Source: Pedobacter indicus
Lineage (GTDB): Bacteria; Bacteroidota; Bacteroidia; Sphingobacteriales; Sphingobacteriaceae
Reading direction: 5' to 3'
Length of the DNA stretch: 64,000 nucleotides
Assembly (NCBI RefSeq): GCF_003449035.1
Contig: NZ_QRGB01000001.1
Coordinates: 682,001 to 746,000, forward strand
How positions within the stretch are numbered: the stretch's first letter is position 1; each line of letters starts with the position of its first letter. Both the position numbers and the translations under genes were made by a program. Shown here piece by piece: positions 8,333-17,533 of this stretch. The notes beneath the pieces were generated by a model, which was not told the origin of the DNA, made no database searches, and saw only the letters and a program-made list of their open reading frames with translations.

Positions 8333-9664
8333 TTATTTTACAAGATTATTTACTGCATTTCGAACTTTATCAAAGTTAAAAGATTTATAGACTTCATCGA
8401 AGTTTTTCCTGATCTCTGCATTGCAAAGATTACCGATACTCCCTTCGTGAGTGTGTTTTACACTTCGGCTTGGTTGGAACGTGCCTGCCTCAATTGCTCT
8501 GCCAATATTTTTATATGCTTCGCGGAAGGGGACACCCTGTAATACTTCATTATTTACCACCTCTACACTAAATAGGTAATCATATTTAGGATCAGAAAGA
8601 ATATCATCTTTTATAGTAATATGCTCGAGCATATATTTGCATATCAGAAGGCACTCGTTAAGTGACTCAAAAGCTGGGAAGAGGTTTTCTTTTAATAGTT
8701 GCAAATCACGATGATATCCCGATGGAAGATTTGTCGTCATCATCGCAATTTCGTTGGGTAAAGCTTGAATTTTGTTGCAACGCGAACGTATTAATTCGAA
8801 AACATCCGGATTCTTTTTATGGGGCATAATGCTTGATCCTGTAGTCAATTCATCTGGGAATGATATAAAGCCGAAGTTTTGATTGATGTAAAGACAAACG
8901 TCCATCGAAAACTTCGCCAGTGTTGCAGCAATAGATGACATCCCCTGAGCAATAATTCGCTCCGTTTTGCCCCTCCCCATCTGTGCGTACACTACATTGT
9001 AGTTTAAGCTTTCAAAGCCTAGCAATTCGGTCGTAAGCGTTCGGTTCAACGGGAATGATGAACCATAACCCGCTGCGGAGCCTAAAGGGTTTTTGTTGCT
9101 AATTTTCCAAGCGGCCAGCATTAACTCCAGGTCATCAATTAAACTTTCAGCGTATGCCCCAAACCATAATCCGAATGACGAAGGCATAGCTATTTGTAAA
9201 TGCGTATAGCCGGGAATAAGAACATGCTGATACTTTTCACTTAGTTCATTTAATTGATCGAATAAGAGTCTACAGTTGTTAACAATTTTCTCTATTTCTG
9301 ATCGGAAGAAAATCTTTAGATCGACAAGAACCTGATCATTCCTGGAGCGTCCACTATGAATCTTCTTTCCAGCATCGCCTATTCGTTCAGTAAGAAGAAT
9401 CTCTATTTGGGAGTGGATATCCTCCACGTTTTCTTCAATCTTGAAATCACCTTCATCTATTTCCCGGTATATAGTTTTTAGTTCCTTGTGAATATGATCC
9501 AGCTCCTCTGAAGTAAGCAAGCCGATACTCTCCAACATTTGCGTGTGTGCTAGTGATCCTATAACGTCCGCACGGGCGAGCTGATGATCAAGTTCACGAT
9601 CCTTTCCTACCGTAAACTTTTCTACAATATTCTCAATTTGACTGTCCTTTTCCCAGAGTTTCAT
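8333..9664 (-). CDS. argH: argininosuccinate lyase
   Basis: Last enzyme of arginine synthesis: splits argininosuccinate into arginine and fumarate. 443 residues of the fumarase/aspartase superfamily, with the superfamily signature GSSIMPHKKNP at 276-286, HSGRSRNDQV at 103-112 and the catalytic His region GYTHLQIAMP at 152-161. N-terminal MKLWEKDSQIENIVEKFT is the typical ASL start. Located 30 bp after the M20 deacylase in the arginine operon. Confidence 0.96.
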   Translation of the reverse strand: MKLWEKDSQIENIVEKFTVGKDRELDHQLARADVIGSLAHTQMLESIGLLTSEELDHIHKELKTIYREIDEGDFKIEENVEDIHSQIEILLTERIGDAGKKIHSGRSRNDQVLVDLKIFFRSEIEKIVNNCRLLFDQLNELSEKYQHVLIPGYTHLQIAMPSSFGLWFGAYAESLIDDLELMLAAWKISNKNPLGSAAGYGSSFPLNRTLTTELLGFESLNYNVVYAQMGRGKTERIIAQGMSSIAATLAKFSMDVCLYINQNFGFISFPDELTTGSSIMPHKKNPDVFELIRSRCNKIQALPNEIAMMTTNLPSGYHRDLQLLKENLFPAFESLNECLLICKYMLEHITIKDDILSDPKYDYLFSVEVVNNEVLQGVPFREAYKNIGRAIEAGTFQPSRSVKHTHEGSIGNLCNAEIRKNFDEVYKSFNFDKVRNAVNNLVK

Positions 9665-9693
9665 TTTCTAATTTTATTTAAACGATCATTTTA

Positions 9694-10767
9694 TTAAATG
9701 AGGATTGACTTTAACATCTCAATGTATAAATTAATCCCATCCTCAATCTCATCGAGGTAAATATACTCATTTGCCATATGAGATCGGGCTGAATCTCCAG
9801 GTCCTAATTTCAGTGACGGAACATCTAATAATGCCTGATCACTCGTAGTTGGCGAACCATATGTCTTTCTGCCTAGGTCGAGGCCAGCCTGAACGATGGG
9901 GTGCTCCGGTGAGATAGACGACGGTTTGAGTCGCGTAGAGCGGGCTGAGGCATTAGATTTTATATTTGCCTTTATAATCTCCAATACCTCTTCATTTCGA
10001 TAAGCGTCAGTTACCCGAACATCAACGGTGAATTTGCAGCTCGCGGGTACAACATTGTGCTGAGATCCAGCTTCAATGATAGTCACGTTCATGGAGATCG
10101 GACCGAATAAGCTCGATTCTTTTGGAAATTTATAGCTTTTGAACCAGTTGATGTCTGCTATGGCATTGTATATTGCGTTTTCCCCTTCGTTTCGAGCCGC
10201 ATGTCCTGCCTTTCCCATAGCCTCACAGTCAATTACCATTAAGCCGCGCTCAGCAATAGCGAGTTGCATCAAGGTTGGTTCACCAACAATAGCAAAGTCG
10301 AGCTCGCCGATATCCCCCAAGATAGATTCAATGCCGTTTTTTCCTGATATTTCTTCTTCAGCAGTCGCTGCAAAGCAGAGATTGTACTTAAGGGTCCGGC
10401 AATCGTAGAAGTAAAGAAAGACAGTTAAAAGTGAAATAAGGGCTCCACCTGCGTCATTGCTTCCTAGACCATACAATTTTCCATTTTCGACGATGGGCTC
10501 AAAGGGATCATTGGTATACCCTGGATTGGGCTTTACAGTGTCGTGATGGGAATTGAGGAGGATCGTCGGCTTGTTTTTATCAAAATGTTCGTTATAACAC
10601 CAAATATTATTGCCTTTACGGTGTATGAGAACACCTTTAGCTGTTATATATTCAGCTATTTTATCAGCTGTTTCTTCTTCTTCTTTACTGAAAGACGGAA
10701 TGCTGATTAATTGTTTCAAGAGTTCAATGCTCTCATGTGTTAGTGTTTGCAGATCTTCCATCTCCAT
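9694..10767 (-). CDS. M20 family N-acylcitrulline/N-acylornithine deacylase (arginine synthesis)
   Basis: 357-residue di-zinc amidohydrolase of the ArgE/DapE group. Metal site residues are visible: H75-H-D77 in NSHHDTV, bridging D106 in GLGSNDAGG, and the catalytic Glu pair in TAEEEISG (138-140). A dimerisation domain occupies roughly residues 170-280. In operons with an N-acylornithine carbamoyltransferase the deacylase acts on N-acylcitrulline; here N-succinylcitrulline is predicted. The start is the ATG at 10767, which overlaps the proC stop as TGATG; a TTG at 10770 is less likely. Confidence 0.87.
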   Translation of the reverse strand: MEMEDLQTLTHESIELLKQLISIPSFSKEEEETADKIAEYITAKGVLIHRKGNNIWCYNEHFDKNKPTILLNSHHDTVKPNPGYTNDPFEPIVENGKLYGLGSNDAGGALISLLTVFLYFYDCRTLKYNLCFAATAEEEISGKNGIESILGDIGELDFAIVGEPTLMQLAIAERGLMVIDCEAMGKAGHAARNEGENAIYNAIADINWFKSYKFPKESSLFGPISMNVTIIEAGSQHNVVPASCKFTVDVRVTDAYRNEEVLEIIKANIKSNASARSTRLKPSSISPEHPIVQAGLDLGRKTYGSPTTSDQALLDVPSLKLGPGDSARSHMANEYIYLDEIEDGINLYIEMLKSILI

Positions 10768-11576
10768 CAATTTTCATCTTGATAAAGCCCTCCAGCTTTT
10801 CTAGCCGATAACTTTATCCCTTTGATCATGGACGAACTAAAACCATTATGTTCCATCTCATTGAGCCCCGCAATCGTACATCCTTTGGGCGAGGTAACTT
10901 TGTCAATTTCGCTCTCCGGGTGACTCTCCATTTGTAAAAGCAGGTCGGCGGCACCCTTAGCGGTCTGTATCGCCATTTTTAGCGCTTCATCGGCATGAAA
11001 CCCTACTTCCACACCCCCTTGTGATGCAGCTCTGATAGACCTTAAAAAGAAAGCGATTCCGCAAGCACACAAGGCAGTTGCTGCGGTCATAAGATCCTCG
11101 TTTATTCTAATGACTGAACCCACTGTTTCAAATAGACTGGTTACTTCTTTAATTGATTTTGGGTCGGCGTCATCTCCCGCAATACAGGTCATGGACTGCC
11201 CAATAGATATAGCAGTGTTAGGCATTGCGCGTACGACTTGCACTTTTTCACCCAAGCTATCTTTGATATTTTGACAGGTAACTCCAGACACAACCGATAC
11301 AACCAGCTGCTTTTCTGCGTCTATTTTTTTCAAAATTTGATCAATAACTTCATTCAGTTGTTGGGGCAGAACTGCCAATACAATAATGTCGGCATCTGTA
11401 ATGGCTTCGGCATTATCATCGCTTACCAAGTAACCTGCAGCGGCTTCTGAGGCCAGATTTTTAATGTTTCTTCGGGTAAGTGTGATTTCACCCGCTTTGC
11501 AATATGATTTATTTACCAGTCCATTGGCTAATGATCGTCCAATATTCCCCGTTCCGATAATAGTAATTTTTTTCAT
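10767..11576 (-). CDS. proC: pyrroline-5-carboxylate reductase
   Basis: 269 residues; reduces pyrroline-5-carboxylate to proline with NAD(P)H. The Rossmann motif GTGNIGRSLANG is at the N-terminus, VVRAMPNTA marks the family's central segment, and the C-terminal helical dimer domain holds VTSPKGCTIAGL. Its place inside the arginine operon is common in Bacteroidetes and would link proline formation, or recycling of ornithine-derived intermediates, to arginine synthesis. It overlaps the M20 deacylase gene as TGATG and begins 9 bp after argB. Confidence 0.95.
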   Translation of the reverse strand: MKKITIIGTGNIGRSLANGLVNKSYCKAGEITLTRRNIKNLASEAAAGYLVSDDNAEAITDADIIVLAVLPQQLNEVIDQILKKIDAEKQLVVSVVSGVTCQNIKDSLGEKVQVVRAMPNTAISIGQSMTCIAGDDADPKSIKEVTSLFETVGSVIRINEDLMTAATALCACGIAFFLRSIRAASQGGVEVGFHADEALKMAIQTAKGAADLLLQMESHPESEIDKVTSPKGCTIAGLNEMEHNGFSSSMIKGIKLSARKAGGLYQDEN

Positions 11577-11585
11577 TTTTAGATT

Positions 11586-12383
11586 TTATTTCATAATTCG
11601 TGTTCCAAATTGATTTTCGTGCAGAAGAGCTAAATCAGCCGCATGACCTATGAATACGTCCTTTACACCTTTGTTGATCGCATCAAAGGCATTTTGCAGT
11701 TTAGGGATCATTCCGCCTGCTACAGTACCATTCTTTTGAAGCGGAATAAAATCGGCTTGCTGAATTTCCCGAACTACTGATTCTTCATCGTTTACATCTT
11801 TTAATACACCCTTTTTTTCGAAACAATAAATGAGAGATACTGAATATTCAGCGGACAAGGCAACAGCAATACTGGCAGCAATGGTATCTGCGTTGGTATT
11901 TAAGAGCTGACCTTCCCCGTTATGTGTTATTGCGGAAAAAATAGGGGTGAATCCATTTTCAAGGAAAAGAGATAAGGCTTTCTCGTTTACTGAATCTTCG
12001 CTAAGGTCGCCAACCCACCCATAGTCGATTGCTGCTACCGGTCGCTTGACCGCTTTGATAGAATTTCCATCCGCCCCTGATAAGCCAATGGCATTGCAGT
12101 CTAGCGCTTGTAACTGTGCAACAACCCTTTTATTAACCAAGCCTGCATACACCATGGTTACAATGTCTAGCATGGGGTCATCTGTTATTCTTCTACCATC
12201 AACTAATTTGGCTTCAATGCCCATCTGCGAGGCAAAATCTGTAGCAATTTTTCCACCGCCATGAATCAAGATTTTTTTACCCTCAACAGTATTAAAATCT
12301 GCTAAAAATTTTGTTAATAGGGAAGGAGAGTCAATAATATTCCCACCAATTTTGATGATTCGCAGTTTACTCTTGTTATTCAT
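11586..12383 (-). CDS. argB: N-acylglutamate kinase
   Basis: 265-residue amino-acid kinase that phosphorylates the gamma-carboxylate of N-acetyl- (or here possibly N-succinyl-) glutamate. GGNIIDS and HGGGKIATDF near the N-terminus, and the C-terminal NTNADTIAAS plus GGMIPKL motifs, are those of ArgB. Located 3 bp after argF'. It lacks the N-terminal helix seen in arginine-inhibited hexameric ArgB enzymes, so direct feedback inhibition is less certain. Confidence 0.95.
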   Translation of the reverse strand: MNNKSKLRIIKIGGNIIDSPSLLTKFLADFNTVEGKKILIHGGGKIATDFASQMGIEAKLVDGRRITDDPMLDIVTMVYAGLVNKRVVAQLQALDCNAIGLSGADGNSIKAVKRPVAAIDYGWVGDLSEDSVNEKALSLFLENGFTPIFSAITHNGEGQLLNTNADTIAASIAVALSAEYSVSLIYCFEKKGVLKDVNDEESVVREIQQADFIPLQKNGTVAGGMIPKLQNAFDAINKGVKDVFIGHAADLALLHENQFGTRIMK

Positions 12384-12386
12384 AGG

Positions 12387-13337
12387 TTAAGAGCTTAATA
12401 TTTCCGTTAGTACCGTTTGGGCTGCCCACAGCCTGTTGCCAGCTTCTGCCTGGACAAGTGATTGCGGCCCATCAAGTATGCTCGAAGCAAGTTCAACATC
12501 TCTCCGAACAGGTAAACAGTGCATTACTTTTGTGCTTTTCGACAGTTGGTCGGGTTGGATCATCCATTTACTGTCAGTACTGATGACTTTTCCGTAATCT
12601 CTATAGCTCGACCAATTTTTAACATATACAAAATCAGCATCTTTGATCGCTTCTTCTTGATTATAGATGATCTCGCTGTCCTTGGTAAACTCTTCCGCCA
12701 GTTCATACCCTTCAGGGTGTGTAATACAGAAATCGATCATCTCTTCTTTTTCAGCTCGGTTCATCCATTCCGCAAATGAGTTAGGAACTGCCTGCGGAAG
12801 TGCTTTTACATGCGGAGCCCATGTGAGTACTACTTTTGGTTTTTTAACAGTTTTATGTTCCTCAATGGTTAGTAGATCCGCAAAACTCTGTAGTGGATGT
12901 CTTGTTGCACTTTCCAGACTTATCATTGGAACCTTACAAAATTCCATAAATTTGTTAAATAACTCCTCGCTATAATCTTCGTCACGGTTCTTTAATGATG
13001 GGAATGACCGAAAACCTACTACATCGCAATATTGACCGATAACTCCGGCCGCTTCTCTTATGTGCTCTACCGTATTTCCGTCCATTGCAATGCCATCTCG
13101 GGTTTCTAAAGCCCAACCCTCTTGTCCCATGTTCATCACCATAACCTGCATGCCCAAATTAAGCCCGGCTTTTTGTGTACTTAAACGGGTTCGAAGACTT
13201 GGATTCAAAAAGATTAAACCCAAGGTTTTATTCTCACCAAGTTGCTTGTCGCTGAAGGGTGAAGCTTTTATGTCCTTTGCTTTTAGAACAAGTTTTTTTA
13301 GATCGTGAACATCGTTAACAGAGAAGAATTTTTTCAT
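12387..13337 (-). CDS. argF': N-succinylornithine carbamoyltransferase (AOTCase/SOTCase family)
   Basis: 316-residue transcarbamylase. NPSLRTRLS at 45-53 binds carbamoyl phosphate and MHCLPVRRD near the C-terminus is the HCLP loop. It is not an ordinary ornithine transcarbamylase: the W75-containing 70s loop and KNWSSYRDYG belong to the N-acylornithine group. In the Xanthomonas enzyme Glu92 selects N-acetylornithine; published mutants with Pro, Ser, Val or Ala there use N-succinylornithine, as does the Bacteroides fragilis enzyme with Pro90. The aligned residue here, in GNTVEHI, is V90. Succinylornithine specificity is therefore predicted. The gene lies between argD and argB. Confidence 0.9.
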   Translation of the reverse strand: MKKFFSVNDVHDLKKLVLKAKDIKASPFSDKQLGENKTLGLIFLNPSLRTRLSTQKAGLNLGMQVMVMNMGQEGWALETRDGIAMDGNTVEHIREAAGVIGQYCDVVGFRSFPSLKNRDEDYSEELFNKFMEFCKVPMISLESATRHPLQSFADLLTIEEHKTVKKPKVVLTWAPHVKALPQAVPNSFAEWMNRAEKEEMIDFCITHPEGYELAEEFTKDSEIIYNQEEAIKDADFVYVKNWSSYRDYGKVISTDSKWMIQPDQLSKSTKVMHCLPVRRDVELASSILDGPQSLVQAEAGNRLWAAQTVLTEILSS

Positions 13338-13381
13338 TTTTATTGTTCTTAAAGGTTTCGAGGTGGTTTTGTATTTTAAAA

Positions 13382-14515
13382 TTAAGCTTTCTGTAGACGT
13401 TTTTTTAGCGCATCTAAAAAGAAATCAGCATCATCTTTGGTTATATTTAAAGCTGGGAGTAATCTAATAACATTCGGGCTAGCCACCCCAGTAAATATAT
13501 GATCGTCGAATAGAAGCTCCTTTCTGATCTGATTTAATTCTGCCGGAAGATCAATCCCTATCATTAATCCGCGACCTCTTACTTCTTGGATTTTATCTAA
13601 AGTTCGAAGCTCATTTAGCAAATAGGTTCCTATATTTTTCGCGTTTTCGATCAGGCCCTCCTTTTCCATGATTTCTAGAACAGCAATACCCGCAGCACAA
13701 GCTAGGTGGCTGCCACCGAAAGTTGTGCCGAGCATACCGTGCCACGGCTTAAATTTTGGAGATAAGGAAATTCCTGCAATGGGGAACCCGTTGCCCATTC
13801 CTTTTGCCATCGTATAGATGTCTGCTTCACAATGGGAATAGGCTTGCGCATAAAATTGACCTGAACGCCCGTATCCACATTGAACCTCATCGGCTATGAA
13901 GACGGCATCATACGCTGTAGTAAGCTCTCTGATTTTTGCTAAAAATAGTGGTGTCGCTTCTTGGATTCCCCCAACGCCTTGTATGCTTTCTACGATTACG
14001 GCCGAAACTGCGTCGCCATATTCGCTAAATGCCTTTTCAAGTGCATCTTCATCATTAAATGGTAGAAACACAACATCATGTTTATTTACCGCCGAGACAA
14101 TTTTTGGATTATCTGTACAAGCCACCGCCAAGGATGTTCGTCCGTGAAACGCACCTTTGAAAGCGATCACTTTTTTTCGCTTATTGTAAAATGAAGCAAC
14201 TTTAAGTGCATTTTCGTTTGCTTCAGCACCAGTTGAGCAAAGAAACAGCGAATAGTTTTGTTTGCCAGAAAGCTCGCCAAGTAAATCAGCTAATTTTTCT
14301 TGTAGTGGGTTGAGTACCGAATTGGAATAGAAAGCGACTTTGTTTAGTTGATTGGTAAGAGCATCAACATAATGGGGATGAGTATGGCCAATTGAAATAA
14401 CCGCATGGCCACCATATAGGTCAAGGTATTTTTGACCGTGCTTGTCCCAAACATTGAGGCCTGAGGCTCTCTCGATTTCAATTTCGTTTAATGGATATAC
14501 ATCAAAAAGTTTCAT
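13382..14515 (-). CDS. argD: N-acylornithine aminotransferase
   Basis: 377-residue PLP-dependent class III aminotransferase that converts N-acylglutamate semialdehyde to N-acylornithine with glutamate as amino donor. CSTGAEANENALK (93-105) grips the PLP phosphate, ADEVQCGYGRSG carries the PLP-pairing D209, and the Schiff-base lysine is K238 in TMAKGMGNGFPIAG. Position between argC and argF' supports the arginine role rather than GABA or ornithine catabolism. Confidence 0.95.
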   Translation of the reverse strand: MKLFDVYPLNEIEIERASGLNVWDKHGQKYLDLYGGHAVISIGHTHPHYVDALTNQLNKVAFYSNSVLNPLQEKLADLLGELSGKQNYSLFLCSTGAEANENALKVASFYNKRKKVIAFKGAFHGRTSLAVACTDNPKIVSAVNKHDVVFLPFNDEDALEKAFSEYGDAVSAVIVESIQGVGGIQEATPLFLAKIRELTTAYDAVFIADEVQCGYGRSGQFYAQAYSHCEADIYTMAKGMGNGFPIAGISLSPKFKPWHGMLGTTFGGSHLACAAGIAVLEIMEKEGLIENAKNIGTYLLNELRTLDKIQEVRGRGLMIGIDLPAELNQIRKELLFDDHIFTGVASPNVIRLLPALNITKDDADFFLDALKKRLQKA

Positions 14516-14522
14516 TTTATTT

Positions 14523-15506
14523 TTAGTATACGATAGATTTTAGATTTAAGCCTGCTTTTTCGTCCAGACCAAACATCAGATTCATGTTTTGTATTGCCTG
14601 GCCACTGGCTCCTTTTAGTAGGTTGTCTGTCATGCTAATAATAAGTAGAATATCTTGGTGTTTGACTAAATGTACTAGGGCTCGGTTAGTATTTACAACT
14701 TGCTTCAGGTCAATATTCTTCCTGCTGACATGGGTAAAAGGGTGTTCTGCATAGTATGATTCATAAATGCTATAAGCCTCTTCCAAGCTTAAATCACTTT
14801 TTAAATAGTTCGTAGCAAAGATCCCTCTGGGGTAATCACCCCGTTGAGGTATAAAATTAATCTGCGGTTGGACTCCAGATGACTGAGATAAAACCTCGCC
14901 GATTTCAGCAAGATGTCGATGTTGAAATATATTGTAAGCCGACAAATTATTGTTTCTCCAGCTAAAGTGTGTCGTTGCCGTCGGATTTTGTCCTGCACCG
15001 GTGGCTCCGGTTGTCGCATTCACGTGAACCTCGGTTTTTATCAGATCTTTTTGAGCCAAAGGCAATAGGGCAAGCTCAATAGTTGTTGCGAAGCAACCAG
15101 GATTGGCAATGTTTCTTGCAGATTTTATAGCTGCTCGTTGTAATTCGGGCAAGCCATAGACGAACTCACGGTTTTCAAAGCTTGCATTGGCTTCTAGCCT
15201 GAAATCCTGACTTAGATCAATAATACGAACAGTTTCCGCTATTTTGTGATTTGTTAAGAACTTCCGCGCATTTCCATGTCCTACGCACAAAAACAGGACA
15301 TCTATATCTTGCGTCAGGCTGTCGGAGAACCGAAGATCAGTCTCCCCCAATAAATCCAAATGTACATCGGATACCAGATTGCCACCATTGCTTTCGCTGT
15401 GAGCAAATACTATTTCCGCGGAAGGGTGGTTTAAAAGTAACCGGATTAGTTCTCCACCAGTATAGCCAGCGGAACCGATTATGCCTACTTTTACCGGTTG
15501 TTTCAC
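14523..15506 (-). CDS. argC: N-acyl-gamma-glutamyl-phosphate reductase
   Basis: 327 residues; NADPH-dependent reduction of N-acylglutamyl phosphate to the semialdehyde. The N-terminal GSAGYTGGEL motif (11-20) binds the cofactor and C138 in NPGCFATT is the catalytic cysteine. The gene begins with GTG at 15506, overlapping the argG stop as GTGA; no in-frame ATG lies in a sensible place, so translation is probably coupled to argG. Confidence 0.95.
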   Translation of the reverse strand: MKQPVKVGIIGSAGYTGGELIRLLLNHPSAEIVFAHSESNGGNLVSDVHLDLLGETDLRFSDSLTQDIDVLFLCVGHGNARKFLTNHKIAETVRIIDLSQDFRLEANASFENREFVYGLPELQRAAIKSARNIANPGCFATTIELALLPLAQKDLIKTEVHVNATTGATGAGQNPTATTHFSWRNNNLSAYNIFQHRHLAEIGEVLSQSSGVQPQINFIPQRGDYPRGIFATNYLKSDLSLEEAYSIYESYYAEHPFTHVSRKNIDLKQVVNTNRALVHLVKHQDILLIISMTDNLLKGASGQAIQNMNLMFGLDEKAGLNLKSIVY

Positions 15507-16699
15507 TGCTGACCTCCTTTATTCACTTTATGCCAGATCATAACCTGATTTCCAAATATTTTGGAGAAGCCTTTTACATCCTCACCAGTCCACGCGTTAT
15601 TCATTTCACCATAGCTTCCAAATTTATTAGACATTAAGTCGTTCTCAGATTGAACACCGACAATATGAAAACGGTACGGGTTTAACTCTACCGTCACTGT
15701 TCCGTTTACAAATTGTTGAGAACTGGTAAAAAAAGCTTCGATATCACGCATCACGGGATCATGGAACTGCCCTTCATGCAGCCAGTTCCCATAGAACGAG
15801 GCTAGCTGATCTTTCCAACTTAATTGCCATTTCGTGAGCGTATGTTTTTCTAAGGTATGATGGGCCTTTATAATAATAATAGGAGCTGCTGCTTCGAAAC
15901 CAACCCTGCCTTTAATCCCGATAATTGTATCCCCCACATGAATATCGCGACCAATACCATAGGGCTGAGCAATTTCTTGCAGCTTTTGAATTAAAGCAAC
16001 AGGTTTTAGTTGTTCCCCATCCAAAGCCATAGGTTCACCGTTCTTGAAATCAATCCGTACAGTTTTCTTTTCGGTAGCTGTTACTGGTGTTGGCCACGCT
16101 TCTTCAGGTAAAGTTTGATCAGAGGTGAGCGTCTCTTTCCCCCCGACAGATGTTCCCCAAATGCCTTTATTTATTGAATATTTAGCTTTTTCTGCATTAA
16201 GCTCTATCCCTTGTTGTTGTAAATAGGCTATTTCCTCTTCTCGGCTCAGTTTCATATCGCGGATGGGTGTTATAATCTGAACTTCAGGAATTAAGATATT
16301 AAAAATCATATCAAAGCGAACCTGATCATTTCCTGCCCCAGTACTCCCATGAGCTACATAATCAGCGTCTATCTCTTGAACATACTTTGCAATGGCTGTT
16401 GCCTGTGAGACCCTTTCGGCGCTCACAGAAAGAGGGTAAGTCGCATTTTTTAGAACATTGCCAAAAATTAAATACTTAATGCTGGACTCATAATAATTCT
16501 CAGATTCGTCAACCGTATGATGGGAAGTTACGCCCATGGCATAAGCACGCTCTTCAACCTGCTTTAATTCATCCTCGGTAAATCCGCCCGTATTGACCAA
16601 TACGGAATGTACTTCTAGATTTAACTCACGTGTTAGATAAACAACACAATACGAGGTGTCTAAGCCTCCGCTATATGCTAATACTACTTTTTTCTTCAT
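15503..16699 (-). CDS. argG: argininosuccinate synthase
   Basis: 398 residues; joins citrulline and aspartate with ATP to make argininosuccinate. AYSGGLDTSY at 8-17 is the N-type ATP pyrophosphatase loop, and HGSTGAGNDQVRFD and the C-terminal SDLM/SNKFG segments fit the family. The order GNAT-argG-argC-argD-argF'-argB is the standard Bacteroidetes arrangement. The stop codon overlaps the GTG start of argC. Confidence 0.96.
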   Translation of the reverse strand: MKKKVVLAYSGGLDTSYCVVYLTRELNLEVHSVLVNTGGFTEDELKQVEERAYAMGVTSHHTVDESENYYESSIKYLIFGNVLKNATYPLSVSAERVSQATAIAKYVQEIDADYVAHGSTGAGNDQVRFDMIFNILIPEVQIITPIRDMKLSREEEIAYLQQQGIELNAEKAKYSINKGIWGTSVGGKETLTSDQTLPEEAWPTPVTATEKKTVRIDFKNGEPMALDGEQLKPVALIQKLQEIAQPYGIGRDIHVGDTIIGIKGRVGFEAAAPIIIIKAHHTLEKHTLTKWQLSWKDQLASFYGNWLHEGQFHDPVMRDIEAFFTSSQQFVNGTVTVELNPYRFHIVGVQSENDLMSNKFGSYGEMNNAWTGEDVKGFSKIFGNQVMIWHKVNKGGQQ

Positions 16700-16715
16700 T
16701 GTTTATTTTTATATT

Positions 16716-17408
16716 TTAATACGGAATCATTGTAAAAAGCATTTTTGTTGAGCGTCTCAGTTTAATCCCAATCCTTTTTAAAAGAGAGGATTTCTTTGTA
16801 ATTTGTTTTAGCCTCTCTCTCGCGCGTGCTTTTTCTTCGATTTTGAGACGAATCTCCCTCTCCTTCTCAGTCGGGTCCCAAAGCATTGCGGTACAGAGGC
16901 AGTTCTTGCGCCCTTTACTTTGTAAAACATCGTAATTTACGCAGCTTTGGCAGCCTTTCCAAAATTCTTCATCCTGGGTCAGTTCAGAGTAAGGTACAGG
17001 CTCATATCCTAGGTCTGAATTGATTTTCATTACGGCAAAGCCCGTAGTAAGTCCAAAAATCTTTGACTTAGGATATTTTTCTCTCGAAAGATTGAAGATC
17101 CTCTTCTTGATGGCCTTCGCCAAACCGACATTGCGGTAGTCGGGGTTGACAATTAGGCCTGAATTCGCTACGTATTCGCCATGGCTAAATGTTTCTATGT
17201 AGCAAAAGCCTGCCCATTCGGCAGTTTCTTTCGTCAATGCAATGACGGCTTTGCCCTCACGCATTTTTTGACTTACATATTCTGGTTTCCTACGAGCTAT
17301 ACCGGTTCCTCGGGCTTTTGCCGATTCCGCCATTTCCTCACAAATTTGTTCAGCGTATATGACATGCTGTTCTGTTGCAGGGATCACAACAAAATCTGAA
17401 AGATTCAT
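16716..17408 (-). CDS. GNAT acyltransferase at the head of the arginine operon
   Basis: 230 residues from the ATG at 17408 (a TTG two codons earlier is possible). The GNAT acetyl/acyl-CoA loop is YRNVGLAKAIKK at 91-102. Residues 153-172 hold four cysteines spaced C-x2-C-x13-C-x-C, a possible metal site, and the C-terminal 45 residues are a charged helix and basic tail. As first gene of the operon it is the best candidate for the missing glutamate N-acyltransferase, presumably using succinyl-CoA given the carbamoyltransferase. Function is inferred from position. Confidence 0.85.
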   Translation of the reverse strand: MNLSDFVVIPATEQHVIYAEQICEEMAESAKARGTGIARRKPEYVSQKMREGKAVIALTKETAEWAGFCYIETFSHGEYVANSGLIVNPDYRNVGLAKAIKKRIFNLSREKYPKSKIFGLTTGFAVMKINSDLGYEPVPYSELTQDEEFWKGCQSCVNYDVLQSKGRKNCLCTAMLWDPTEKEREIRLKIEEKARARERLKQITKKSSLLKRIGIKLRRSTKMLFTMIPY

Positions 17409-17477
17409 TGACAAAGACTCATTAATTGTTTACTACAATTGTTAATTAATAATTTTAGTGGGTGCTTCCGCAAGATG

Positions 17478-17533
17478 GGGCTTATCTGAGGAAGAAGAAA
17501 GAAGATTGCCAAATACTAAGCCCTTGGCTTTAG
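17478..17533 (-). promoter_or_regulatory. two mutually exclusive RNA hairpins in the arg leader
   Basis: Hairpin A pairs AAGCC (17530-17526) with GGCTT (17522-17518) across a 3-base loop and extends past one bulge to 17533/17516. Hairpin B pairs GGGCTTA (17523-17517) with TAAGCCC (17484-17478). Both use the same GGCTT bases, which overlap the leader peptide's final codons. No U-tract terminator follows; a pyrimidine-rich run at 17490-17506 separates the arms. Confidence 0.5.

Noticed and set aside
12387-13337. Ordinary ornithine carbamoyltransferase (ArgF)
   Set aside because: The GNTVEHI and KNWSSYRDYG segments and the adjacent M20 deacylase fit the N-acylornithine branch.
15251-15637. 128-codon plus-strand ORF across argC/argG
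   Set aside because: Opposite strand of two conserved enzymes and no protein-like pattern.
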